Assembly: GCF_000153105.1 (NCBI RefSeq)
Contig: NZ_CH672377.1
Coordinates: 270,472-307,230 of the forward strand
DNA length: 36,759 nucleotides
Source: Blastopirellula marina DSM 3645
Lineage (GTDB): Bacteria; Planctomycetota; Planctomycetia; Pirellulales; Pirellulaceae
Direction: 5' to 3'
In this document: one piece after another, positions 8,687 to 17,088 of the stretch
How the letters are laid out: the number at the start of each line of letters is the position of its first letter
Position numbering within the stretch: position 1 is the stretch's first letter
The notes under the pieces: model-generated
What the model was told of the DNA's origin: nothing
Database searches by the model: none
What the model saw: only the letters and a program-made list of their open reading frames with translations
Made by a program: the position numbers and the translations under genes

Positions 8687-10947
8687 ACCAACACTCGAAT
8701 GAGAAAGTTGATCTGGACAACTGCGACCGTGAACCGATCCACATTCCAGGGTCAATTCAGCCGCACGGCGTACTGCTCGCATTTGATCCCCAGTCGCTCG
8801 TATTGAGATATTGGAGTCAGAACGCCGCGATGCTGCTGGGGCGCAAGGTCACGCTCACGGAGACCCCCGAATCCCTATTTGGTGCGCGAACCGCAGCCGC
8901 GATTCGCCAGATATCGCAGGAATCGCCCGCGGTCGTCGTTCCGATCGATGGCGGCGCGACGATCGGCCGCGAAGACGAGAATATCCGGCATACAGCGGCC
9001 GCTCATCTGCACGCTGGTATGCTGTTGCTGGAAATCGAAATTGCGCCGATCGACAAAATCCATAGTCGCGCGATTTCCAAACTTCCCCGTCTGCTCAAAA
9101 CGGCGACGCATCGCATGCAAGCCTGCCAGACGATGGAAGAACTGTATTCCGCAATCGCGACTCAAATCAAGTCGCTCAGCGGTTTCGATCGCGTCATGAT
9201 CTATCGCTTCTTGGAAGGGGGGCACGGCGCCGTCGTCGGCGAAGCGGCCGAGTCCCATCTCGAGTCGTTTCTCGGCTTGCACTACCCGGCGTCCGACATT
9301 CCTCAGCAAGCGCGTCGCTTGTACGAACTGAATGCCGTTCGCCTGATTGCAGACATCCACGCTCCGCCGGTTCCGATTGCGGCCGCTGATTCTGATGCGC
9401 AGCAGCCGCTGGACTTGACGTTTAGCTATTTTCGGAGCGTCTCGCCGATCCATATCGAGTACTTGCAGAACATGGGAGTCGCCGCGTCGATGTCGATCTC
9501 CATCCTCCAAGGAGGCGATCTTTGGGGAATGATTGCGTGCCATCACTACGAGCCGCGGAATCTTACGCTCGAAGTGCGGGACGCGTGCGAATTGATCGGC
9601 GTCGCGGCTGGCGTTTATCTGGGGTCACGTCAATTAGCGCTTGAAAATCAAATCTATCGCGTACGGCGTGACGCACTCCATCAAACCTTGCGAACGGCGG
9701 CCGCCGGCGAATCGTTTCGCGCAGGGATCGAAGCGGCTTTGCCGATCATGCCCCAAATCGTCGACGCCGAAGAGGCTCTCGTCTGCCTGGACGGAAAAAT
9801 CTTGACGCTCCGCAATGAGTCGCCGACGATCCAATCGCTGATCCCTTTAATCCCGCAGATCGCCGCGGCGACCAGCGGACCGCTATTTTACACCGATTCG
9901 TTGCGGACGCATTTTCCGTCGTCGGCGCCAATCCGCGCAGAAGTCGCCGGCGTCCTTGCGATTCGGATCGGCGAGAGCCCGCTGGATATCATGCTGTTTG
10001 TTCGACCAGAGTATGCCCACGAGGTCTCGTGGGCCGGTAAGCCGCAAAAAGAAGAGGTCGCGACAGCGCATGGGATTCGACTTTCGCCGCGGAAGTCTTT
10101 TGAAACATGGCGAGAAATTGTCCGCGACCACTCTCGTAAGTGGTCGACAGTCGATCGCGATATGGCCCTCGAATTACACAATGGCCTCGCCGAGTTACTC
10201 GGCCGCCGCGCCATCGAACTTACTCGGATTAATGAAGAACTTTCGCGAATCAACGCCGATCTCGATTCGTTCGCATTCGCCGCTTCCCATGATTTACGCG
10301 AACAACTGCGGAATTTGCATCAAGCGATCACGATGTTCGAAGCCAAACTACATCGCCCGCTGACCAGCGAAGAAGGAATAAGGTTCGAGACAATTCAGCG
10401 CAGCCGATCTCGACTCGACGAACTTTTAGAGGGGCTGTTGCGCATGTCGCGAGCAGGCCGCGGCGACCTGGTGCTAGAACCGATCCAGATTACCGCCGTA
10501 GCGCAAGAAGCGGCGGAAATGATCTGGGGAAGCGTTTCGCCCCACGAAGTCCAACTGACGATCGAAGAGATGCCGGAGGCGAATGCTGATTTTATGTGCG
10601 TTCGAGAGATTTATTGCAACTTGTTTAGCAACGCCACGAAATACAATAGTAATCTTCCGAAGATCGTCCATGCCGGAACGATGGTCGCAGGCGCCGCGGC
10701 GCCTGCGGCATACCGCGGTCGGAACGTCTTTTTTGTTCGCGACAATGGGATTGGGGTCGCGCCGCAGGATCAAGAGCGAATCTTTGAGATCTTTAAGCGT
10801 CTTCATCTCCCGCATGAGTTTGGCGGCGGATCGGGAGCAGGCCTCACGATTGTGAAAAAAGTAGTCGAACGCCACGGAGGATCCATTTGGGTTGAATCCC
10901 CGGCGAACCAAGGCACCATTTTCTGTTTTACACTGGAAGCTATTTAG
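8683..10947 (+). CDS. bphP: Bacteriophytochrome histidine kinase (PAS-GAF-PHY-HisKA-HATPase)
   Basis: This is a red/far-red photoreceptor kinase. The biliverdin-attaching Cys is at residue 14, in NCDREPIHIPGSIQPHG. The PAS-GAF core shows DIPQQARRLYELN (near 205) and a conserved GAF block with YFRSVSPIHIEYLQNMG, then GASMSIS-like and ACHH motifs. The PHY tongue motif PRKSF lies near 468. The histidine kinase part has SHDLREQLRN near 536, where the usual Pro of HDLREPLR is Gln; then the N box (NLFSNATKYN), DNGIGVAP and GGGSGAGLTIV. No output domain is attached. The start GTG overlaps the heme-oxygenase stop. With the REC-first hybrid kinase 38 bases downstream it forms a light-signalling operon. 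Apart from the Gln, every key site looks intact. Confidence 0.95.
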   Translation: MNQHSNEKVDLDNCDREPIHIPGSIQPHGVLLAFDPQSLVLRYWSQNAAMLLGRKVTLTETPESLFGARTAAAIRQISQESPAVVVPIDGGATIGREDENIRHTAAAHLHAGMLLLEIEIAPIDKIHSRAISKLPRLLKTATHRMQACQTMEELYSAIATQIKSLSGFDRVMIYRFLEGGHGAVVGEAAESHLESFLGLHYPASDIPQQARRLYELNAVRLIADIHAPPVPIAAADSDAQQPLDLTFSYFRSVSPIHIEYLQNMGVAASMSISILQGGDLWGMIACHHYEPRNLTLEVRDACELIGVAAGVYLGSRQLALENQIYRVRRDALHQTLRTAAAGESFRAGIEAALPIMPQIVDAEEALVCLDGKILTLRNESPTIQSLIPLIPQIAAATSGPLFYTDSLRTHFPSSAPIRAEVAGVLAIRIGESPLDIMLFVRPEYAHEVSWAGKPQKEEVATAHGIRLSPRKSFETWREIVRDHSRKWSTVDRDMALELHNGLAELLGRRAIELTRINEELSRINADLDSFAFAASHDLREQLRNLHQAITMFEAKLHRPLTSEEGIRFETIQRSRSRLDELLEGLLRMSRAGRGDLVLEPIQITAVAQEAAEMIWGSVSPHEVQLTIEEMPEANADFMCVREIYCNLFSNATKYNSNLPKIVHAGTMVAGAAAPAAYRGRNVFFVRDNGIGVAPQDQERIFEIFKRLHLPHEFGGGSGAGLTIVKKVVERHGGSIWVESPANQGTIFCFTLEAI

Positions 10948-10985
10948 CGGCTTAATCGCTTTCCACGATTCCAACAAAGAGCAAT

Positions 10986-12605
10986 ATGAACGAGGGTTCT
11001 ACCAAACGCCGAGTGCTGATCGTGGATGACAATCCTCAAGATCGAGAGATGGTCCGTCTGGCGCTGCGAAGCGACCGCACGCGACGTTATGAACTGGTGG
11101 AAGCGGAAAATGGAGAAAAAGGCCTGCAAACATTTCGTCAGGCCGATAAACCGTTTGATCTGATCATCCTGGATTGGCGACTGCCCGATATGAACGGGGT
11201 CCAGTTTGTCGAGCATCTGCAAGGTTCCCATCGGATTCCGCCGGTTCCGGTCGTTTTGCTGACCAGCAGCGAGATACCACAAGAGTCGTCGGATCCGTTG
11301 CAACATGGCATTCAAGAGTTTTTCTTGAAATCGATGGTGACGTCCGAACTGCTCTCGCATGTCGCCAACAATGCGATGGAGCGGCACCGTCTGCTTGTAC
11401 GCACGATTGCTAGTGAAATTGAAGCGGAAGAAGCACGCAATCGCGCGGATGCCGCGAACCGCGCAAAATCCCATTTCCTCGCGACGATGAGCCATGAGTT
11501 ACGGAATCCGTTAACGGCGATTCTGGGCATGACGGAGTTACTGCAAGAGGATCCGAAACCAGAAGATCGCCAGCAGATGCTTGAGATGATCGCCGAGAAC
11601 GGTCGTCATTTGCACGAATTGCTGAACGACATTCTCGATCTCGCGAAAATTGAAGCGGGACGGATCACGATTGAATTGGAAGAAGCAAACGTGGGCGACA
11701 TCGCGGCCAGCCTTTGCAATCTGCTCCGTTACCGAGCAGCCGACGAGGGGCTGTCGCTGCGACTGGAGATAAAAACTCCGGTTCCGCATATGAATACCGA
11801 TCCCATCCGGATCCGACAAATATTGCTGAATCTGATCGGCAATGCGATCAAATTCAACAATCAAGGCGAGATCCTCGTCACCATCGATCTCGAAAAAAGC
11901 GACGAGACAAAGCAAGTCGTTATCGACGTCATTGATACCGGCATCGGAATTCCGCCCGATCGATTGACAACCATTTTCGAACCCTTTGTTCAAGTCGCCG
12001 AAGATATTCGTCGGCGACAACCGGGCGTCGGCCTGGGCCTGCCGATTAGTCGCGAGATCGCGATACTCTTGGGAGGCGAACTTACGGTCGAGTCCGAATT
12101 TGGAGTCGGCAGTCGATTTCGCCTTATTTTGCCGGTGAATGAAACAGAGGGAATTTCCCCCCAGCCGATCAAACCGGCCGATCTTCCCGTCGAACAAGCC
12201 GACTGGCGATCGTTTCGCATCCTCGTCGCCGAGGATACTCCGGCCAACCAATTTCTCATCCGCCGGATGCTGGAACGGACCCATGCGAAATTGTTTTTCG
12301 TCCCGAACGGCGAGGACGCCGTGAACGAGGTACGGACCGCGCACGAATTAGGACTTGATTATCAATTGATCCTGATGGATATGCAGATGCCGGTCATGGA
12401 CGGCTATACCGCCGTCCAAAAAATTCGGGAAACGGACCAACAAACGCCGATCGTCGCGATCACCGCGTCGGCAATGGCCGGCGATCGCCAGCGCTGCGAA
12501 GAAGCCGGGTGCAACGAGTACGTCTCGAAGCCTTTCGATCGTAGCGAACTAATCTCGAAAATCGGCGCCCGGCTGTTTCCCTCTCCTCATCCGAGAAACG
12601 ATTGA
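10986..12605 (+). CDS. Hybrid sensor kinase REC-HisKA-HATPase-REC
   Basis: The domain order is an N-terminal receiver (phospho-acceptor Asp63 in ILDWRLPDMNG; conserved Lys in FFLKS), a coiled linker rich in Ala and Glu, HisKA (His170 in MSHELRNPLTA), HATPase (NLIGNAIKFN, DTGIGIPPDRL, GVGLGLPIS) and a C-terminal receiver (Asp465 in LMDMQMPVMDG). There is no PAS, membrane segment or other sensor, so its input is probably phosphotransfer from the upstream bacteriophytochrome to the first receiver. Free receiver proteins commonly follow phytochrome kinases; here the receiver is fused to a second kinase. No HPt or DNA-binding response regulator is in the window, so the final output is unknown. AAGAGC precedes the ATG. 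Confidence 0.93.
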   Translation: MNEGSTKRRVLIVDDNPQDREMVRLALRSDRTRRYELVEAENGEKGLQTFRQADKPFDLIILDWRLPDMNGVQFVEHLQGSHRIPPVPVVLLTSSEIPQESSDPLQHGIQEFFLKSMVTSELLSHVANNAMERHRLLVRTIASEIEAEEARNRADAANRAKSHFLATMSHELRNPLTAILGMTELLQEDPKPEDRQQMLEMIAENGRHLHELLNDILDLAKIEAGRITIELEEANVGDIAASLCNLLRYRAADEGLSLRLEIKTPVPHMNTDPIRIRQILLNLIGNAIKFNNQGEILVTIDLEKSDETKQVVIDVIDTGIGIPPDRLTTIFEPFVQVAEDIRRRQPGVGLGLPISREIAILLGGELTVESEFGVGSRFRLILPVNETEGISPQPIKPADLPVEQADWRSFRILVAEDTPANQFLIRRMLERTHAKLFFVPNGEDAVNEVRTAHELGLDYQLILMDMQMPVMDGYTAVQKIRETDQQTPIVAITASAMAGDRQRCEEAGCNEYVSKPFDRSELISKIGARLFPSPHPRND

Positions 12606-12853
12606 TTTCGGATCTCGGCCCTGGTCAGCGTCGGCGAAACTCGCTGGGTCGCGCTGGCCTCCTATGACTGCCGCTCAACCAGGACGATTCGCCGCCTGCC
12701 ATGGCGTACGAAAATCGTATAGGCCGCGATCCACTTGCTCTCGATAGACGTCGCTCTTGGCGACTTGGCGCCAAAAATGCATTGATTCTGCGTCGTTCGA
12801 TGCGGATGCGGCTCCTTCAAACCCTTACGGCCTCAATAGCGAATCAAGACGCC

Positions 12854-13957
12854 ATGCGACTATTCCTTTGCGATGACTGTGGTGAACTCGTCTATTTCGA
12901 GAACAACTCGTGTCTTGCCTGCAAGCAGCGGCTTGCTTTTGATCCGACGACCCTGTCGATGGCAACCATCGTTCCAACCGATGAGAGCGCCAAAAAATGG
13001 AAATCCGTCGATTCGTCGCGCACCGACCTTTTTCGCCGCTGCCAAAATGATGTACAACACAACGTTTGCAACTGGCTGATTCCGGCGGACAGCGACCAGA
13101 CGATTTGTTTCGCCTGTCAGTTCACGACGGTGATCCCCAATTTGTACGAAGCGGCCAATCTGGCTCATTGGAGCAAGATCGAAACCGCCAAGCGGCGCCT
13201 GCTATATACGCTGATGTCGCTCGGACTGCCGACCATTCCCAAAACAACCGACAAAGAAACTGGGCTCTCTTTTCGATTCCTCGCCGATGATCCCAAGAGC
13301 GACAAAAAAGTGCTCACCGGTCACGCTGAAGGCCTGATCACGCTGAACATCGCCGAAGCCGACGACGCGGAACGCGAAAGTCGCCGCGTCGCGATGGGCG
13401 AACCTTATCGCACCTTGCTGGGGCACTTTCGGCACGAATCAGGGCACTACTATTGGGATCGTCTCGTTCGCGATACGCCGCATCTGGAAGCGTTTCGCCA
13501 GTTGTTTGGAGACGAAACGGAAGACTACGGCGAAGCGCTCAAAAAACACTACTCTGTCGGGCCGCCAGACAACTGGCAAGAATCCTATATTTCATCGTAT
13601 GCGGCCAGCCATGCGTGGGAAGATTGGGCCGAAACCTGGGCTCACTATTTGCATGTTGTCGACGCGTTAGAGATGGCTTCGTCTTGCGAAATCTCGCTTC
13701 CGTCGCTGCACAATCGGGGCGAACGACTTCGTGTTGAATTTAGTCCCGAGTCGGCGAAAGACGTATCGATCGATGATATGATGAAATGGTGGTTGTCGCT
13801 AGCGCACGTCTTGAACAGCGCCAACCGCTGCCTGGGTCAGGCCGACAGCTATCCGTTTGTCCTTTCTCCAGACGTGATTGAAAAGCTGAAACTGATCCAT
13901 CAATTAGTGACGCAATCACGATCTGCTGAGTCTCCCGAAACCTCTCCTGCAATTTAG
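12854..13957 (+). CDS. Putative zinc-binding metallopeptidase with zinc-ribbon N-terminus
   Basis: The protein starts with a zinc ribbon (Cys6, Cys9, Cys20, Cys23). Another Cys-containing block follows (NVCNWLIP, then ICFACQF). The catalytic signature is HESGH (His194, Glu195, His198, in GHFRHESGHYYWDR), and a conserved downstream block SHAWEDWAETWAHYLH probably supplies another ligand. This layout matches the zinc-ribbon_6 plus Peptidase_Mx families, whose substrates are not established. The frame is open to 12701, but ATG 12854 gives the family-like beginning MRLFLCDDCG. No good ribosome-binding site is seen at either. The length is 367 residues with no signal peptide, so it is probably cytoplasmic. 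It ends 10 bases before the M48 gene and is probably co-transcribed with it. The 248 bases before it contain nothing I recognise. Confidence 0.85.
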   Translation: MRLFLCDDCGELVYFENNSCLACKQRLAFDPTTLSMATIVPTDESAKKWKSVDSSRTDLFRRCQNDVQHNVCNWLIPADSDQTICFACQFTTVIPNLYEAANLAHWSKIETAKRRLLYTLMSLGLPTIPKTTDKETGLSFRFLADDPKSDKKVLTGHAEGLITLNIAEADDAERESRRVAMGEPYRTLLGHFRHESGHYYWDRLVRDTPHLEAFRQLFGDETEDYGEALKKHYSVGPPDNWQESYISSYAASHAWEDWAETWAHYLHVVDALEMASSCEISLPSLHNRGERLRVEFSPESAKDVSIDDMMKWWLSLAHVLNSANRCLGQADSYPFVLSPDVIEKLKLIHQLVTQSRSAESPETSPAI

Positions 13958-13967
13958 GGTTATCCCC

Positions 13968-14789
13968 ATGGCCTATTCCCGCGGTTCGTGGAAGATCCGA
14001 CTCGCAATCGCAGCGATTGTCGCTCTTTTCTCCATCGTTTCGTATTACATGGCGTCTGACAAAAACCCGGTCACCGGCCAGGCGCAACGCGTGGCGATGA
14101 CCACCGATCAAGAGATTGCGCTCGGCCTGCAAGCGGCGCCAGAAATGATCGACCAACACGGCGGTGAGTTGCCAGAGCAGGCCGCCCAAGATCGCGTGGA
14201 CCGGATCGGCGGCGAACTGCTGCAAGCGCTCAATCGCGACCTGGCGCAACAAGGGCGCCAAAATCCATTTCCGTTCGAGTTCCATTTGCTGGCCGATCCG
14301 CAAACGGTCAACGCCTTCGCTCTGCCCGGCGGACAGGTCTTTGTGACCGCAGCTCTCTACCGAGAATTTGAGACCGATGGTCAGCTCGCAGGCGTCCTCG
14401 GCCACGAGATGGGACACGTCCTCTCACGTCACGGCGCGCAACAAATGGCCAAGCAAACCCTGACGCAAGGTCTAGCCGGCGCCGCAGGCGTCGCCGGCGG
14501 CGATGTCAGCAGCGCCCGCATGGCGCAGATGGTTGGTCAATTAGTCGCGATGAAATATGGCCGCGGAGACGAGTTGGAATCGGACGAATGGGGCGTCCGC
14601 TTGATGGGGCTGGCCGGATACGATCCCAACGCCATGATCGGCGTGATGGAAATCTTAGAACGCTCTGGGGGCGAAGGGCCGCCTGAGTTTCTTAGCACGC
14701 ATCCCAAACCGCCGAATCGCGTCGCCTATATCAAGCAGGTGATCAAGGAAGAGTATCCGGATGGAGTGCCGAAGGGGTTGAAACCGTAA
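13968..14789 (+). CDS. M48-family metalloprotease, membrane-anchored or exported
   Basis: This is a zinc endopeptidase of the M48 (BepA/HtpX/Oma1-like) group. HEMGH is at residues 146-150 (in LGHEMGHVLSRHG), and the third-ligand region is ELESDEWGVRLM near 205. The N-terminus has a single hydrophobic segment (IRLAIAAIVALFSIVSYYM) after basic residues, acting as a signal or membrane anchor. No Cys lipobox is seen. At 273 residues it has the size of stand-alone periplasmic M48 peptidases that lack TPR repeats, so a role in envelope protein quality control is inferred. AGGG lies eight bases before the ATG. It converges on the next gene with only seven bases between stop codons, too little room for a terminator. 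Confidence 0.92.
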   Translation: MAYSRGSWKIRLAIAAIVALFSIVSYYMASDKNPVTGQAQRVAMTTDQEIALGLQAAPEMIDQHGGELPEQAAQDRVDRIGGELLQALNRDLAQQGRQNPFPFEFHLLADPQTVNAFALPGGQVFVTAALYREFETDGQLAGVLGHEMGHVLSRHGAQQMAKQTLTQGLAGAAGVAGGDVSSARMAQMVGQLVAMKYGRGDELESDEWGVRLMGLAGYDPNAMIGVMEILERSGGEGPPEFLSTHPKPPNRVAYIKQVIKEEYPDGVPKGLKP

Positions 14790-14796
14790 GCCGGCG

Positions 14797-15651
14797 TTAT
14801 TCCGCCAATCGGTTGGGCCGCTGCGTCTCGCCAGTCTCTTTTCGCTCGGCGCCCTGCCCATCCGGCGTATCCCAATATTCTCGCTGGCGGCGAAACGGCA
14901 TCAGAAACAGGTTCCCTAGCCGGTTATCTTCTGGCTGCGAATAACCAGGCACGCCGATCTTGATCCCGTCTTGCGAGACGTTCAGTCGCAGACTGCGGTG
15001 GAGTCGGTCCCACCAAGGGAGCACGACCGAATAGTTGGAATTCGTTTCTCGCTCGAGTTGCGAATGATGAATCCCATGCATTCGCGGCGTCACCAGGCAC
15101 AGATTCAACCACCGTTCCCATTCAATCGGTAACCGCACGTTGCTGTGGTGAAACATCGTGTTGGCGGTAAACGCGAATTCGTAAATCAGGTAGGCCTCGA
15201 CCGACATGCCGATCAGGGTCACCTGGACGACGCGAAACAGGGCCGAGAACGCAACTTCGCCAAAATGAAATCGAAACGCGGTCGAGACGTCCATATCGGG
15301 ATCGATGTGATGGACATTATGAAACCGCCACAAGAATCCGATCCGATGATTGAGCCGATGCCAGTAATAAAACGAGAGATCGAGCAGCAAGAATCCAGCG
15401 ACGATGTTTAACCAAGCTGGAATTTTGACCCACTGCAGTAGACCAATCGGGGAACCATCGCTCCCCATCATCCACGCCGCCGCAGGCTGCACGATCAACG
15501 CGGCGACCAAGAGAGCCAAGCCTGACACCACCAGATTGACAAACATTCGCCGCCACAGCGAGCGCGTCGGTTGGCGCAACGGCAGCAGACGCTCGACGAC
15601 AAATAACCCCGCCAAAATGCTGATCGAGATCGCGGGGAGTCCGTATTCCAT
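14797..15651 (-). CDS. Sterol desaturase / fatty acid hydroxylase family membrane protein
   Basis: This is a di-iron membrane hydroxylase-type protein. The His clusters are HRLNH (near residue 95), HNVHH (near 111) and HGIHH (near 189). Several hydrophobic segments surround them, including ISISILAGLFVV at the N-terminus and LVVSGLALLVAALIV. It is likely to oxidise a lipid in the cytoplasmic membrane; the actual substrate cannot be told. ATG 15651 is chosen; an in-frame TTG at 15669 would add six residues. The hydrolase gene stops at 15674, just upstream, so they are probably one transcript. The length is about 284 residues, normal for the family. Confidence 0.9.
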   Translation of the reverse strand: MEYGLPAISISILAGLFVVERLLPLRQPTRSLWRRMFVNLVVSGLALLVAALIVQPAAAWMMGSDGSPIGLLQWVKIPAWLNIVAGFLLLDLSFYYWHRLNHRIGFLWRFHNVHHIDPDMDVSTAFRFHFGEVAFSALFRVVQVTLIGMSVEAYLIYEFAFTANTMFHHSNVRLPIEWERWLNLCLVTPRMHGIHHSQLERETNSNYSVVLPWWDRLHRSLRLNVSQDGIKIGVPGYSQPEDNRLGNLFLMPFRRQREYWDTPDGQGAERKETGETQRPNRLAE

Positions 15652-15673
15652 TGTCGCGTACAACTTCAAAACA

Positions 15674-16882
15674 TCATGACTTCGGTTTCAGCACGCGATC
15701 AATCAGCCGATACGCCGGCTCATGCATCTCCATCGGAAAAGTATGCTCCGTATCGGGGTGGACGACCTGAAGGTTGTCAGCGGCGCCATGCAGTCCAAAC
15801 ACGGGTCGAGCCGCCGCGGCGATTCGGTCGACGCTGTCCGGCTGAAAATTACTGTCACGGAGCGGAGCGATAATCATCGTCGGACGCGGAGCCAGCATTG
15901 CGACCAGTTCGTAAAAATCAAACGGGATCTCTTGCAGCCGTCCCTGATAGGCGGCCAGCTTCGGCACATAGCGGTCTTGGCACCAACCGCGACCATGCTC
16001 CCAATTGCCGGGGTCCCCTGCTTTGTAGTCGACAAACGAGTCGAGCCCGCAACAGCTGATGACCGCTGCGATCCGCGGGTCAAACGTGGCGATGAAGACG
16101 CTGTTATGACCGCCGAGCGAATGCCCAATCGCCGCATACTTGCCGCTTTGCACGTAGGGCAACGAGTCGAGCAAATCGAGACAACGGCTGTTGTCCCAGA
16201 TCGATTTCATCGTTCCGCTTTCCCAGCCAAGCTGCTTCAAGTCAGGCTGATATCCGCCCAACGTGGGATAGTACGGAGCGATCACCACATACCCCCGCTC
16301 GGCCAACTCTTTGGCGTACATCCGCTCGCGACTCTCCCCCAGGCCGACCATCTCTTTGGGCCCTTGGCTGTGGGTCGGATGCAATGCGAGCACCGCCGGA
16401 AACTTGCCGGCCGATTCTTGCAGCGCCCCTTGGGGGATCAACAGAAAGGCTGGCGTGCGGCAACCTGACTCGGATTGAAACGTAATCCGCCGGCGAACGT
16501 AGCTCCCCATGTCGGTCTCTGATTCGACCTTCACATCCAGCGGACACCGCCGCTCGTCGCTGGGCGGCGCGCCGATCAGCGCCGTCATGCTTTGCAGCGT
16601 TTTCTGTTTGCGCAACTCCCAATCGGCTTTGGTCTTGACCGGCTGAACCTGGCCGTCGGCGTCTTGAAACAGGAGTAAATTCTCACGCGGTAATTGCCGG
16701 ATGGGCGGCGGGCCGCTCTTGTTGTCGACTTCCGTCTCGGCGGCGGCTCCGACGGCTATTAGTAACAAGAGCAAACCGAATGTGAACCCGGCGATGCGAT
16801 TTCCAAAACTCGAACGACTCGCGAGCAATCTCATAGTCCATCCAAACTTTGACAAGGGGAAACTCCGACCGACATTCATCAT
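15674..16882 (-). CDS. Secreted alpha/beta hydrolase (dienelactone hydrolase / acetyl-xylan esterase-like)
   Basis: This is a serine hydrolase with nucleophile motif GHSLGG (in AAIGHSLGGHNS, near residue 250). A later Asp is in IIAPLRDSNFQPDS, and the likely catalytic His is in HPDTEHTFPMEMHEP near the C-terminus. The N-terminus carries a strong hydrophobic signal (FTFGLLLLLIAVGAAAET), so the protein is exported. ATG 16882 overlaps the stop of the 53-codon gene (ATGA) and has AGAAGAAG upstream. The next in-frame ATG, 16834, would give a shorter, more standard signal peptide, so the start is uncertain by 16 residues. Planctomycetes often carry such hydrolases for ester-bearing polysaccharides, but the substrate here is unknown. 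Confidence 0.88.
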   Translation of the reverse strand: MMNVGRSFPLSKFGWTMRLLASRSSFGNRIAGFTFGLLLLLIAVGAAAETEVDNKSGPPPIRQLPRENLLLFQDADGQVQPVKTKADWELRKQKTLQSMTALIGAPPSDERRCPLDVKVESETDMGSYVRRRITFQSESGCRTPAFLLIPQGALQESAGKFPAVLALHPTHSQGPKEMVGLGESRERMYAKELAERGYVVIAPYYPTLGGYQPDLKQLGWESGTMKSIWDNSRCLDLLDSLPYVQSGKYAAIGHSLGGHNSVFIATFDPRIAAVISCCGLDSFVDYKAGDPGNWEHGRGWCQDRYVPKLAAYQGRLQEIPFDFYELVAMLAPRPTMIIAPLRDSNFQPDSVDRIAAAARPVFGLHGAADNLQVVHPDTEHTFPMEMHEPAYRLIDRVLKPKS

Positions 16883-17040
16883 CGCTTCTTCTGGCCAGCC
16901 ACACGTGACCGGCGCCAAACGACGATCGCGACAAATAGGATCGCGTAGAGGATGATCACTTCACCCAGACCTAGACGCGCAAATTGCATCAACGCCGCGC
17001 CGAGCAAGACAGCCCCGAGAAGCACCAACGAATCTCGCAT
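16879..17040 (-). CDS. 53-residue membrane mini-protein coupled to the hydrolase
   Basis: This small gene encodes 53 residues from ATG 17040 to TGA 16881-16879. It reads as a Leu/Ala-rich hydrophobic segment (SLVLLGAVLLGAALM), a short polar turn (QFARLGLGE), a second hydrophobic segment (VIILYAILFVAIVVW) and a basic tail ending in GQKKR, so two membrane helices are likely. A G-rich run (GGGGGCG) lies eight bases before the start. Its TGA overlaps the first possible ATG of the hydrolase in ATGA, typical of translational coupling. I recognise no family. Size, composition and overlap support a real gene, but there is no homology evidence. Confidence 0.55.
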   Translation of the reverse strand: MRDSLVLLGAVLLGAALMQFARLGLGEVIILYAILFVAIVVWRRSRVAGQKKR

Positions 17041-17088
17041 TTTGTTCGCCCCCACGTTTGATAACAGAGCTCGACGCCAGCCAGCATT

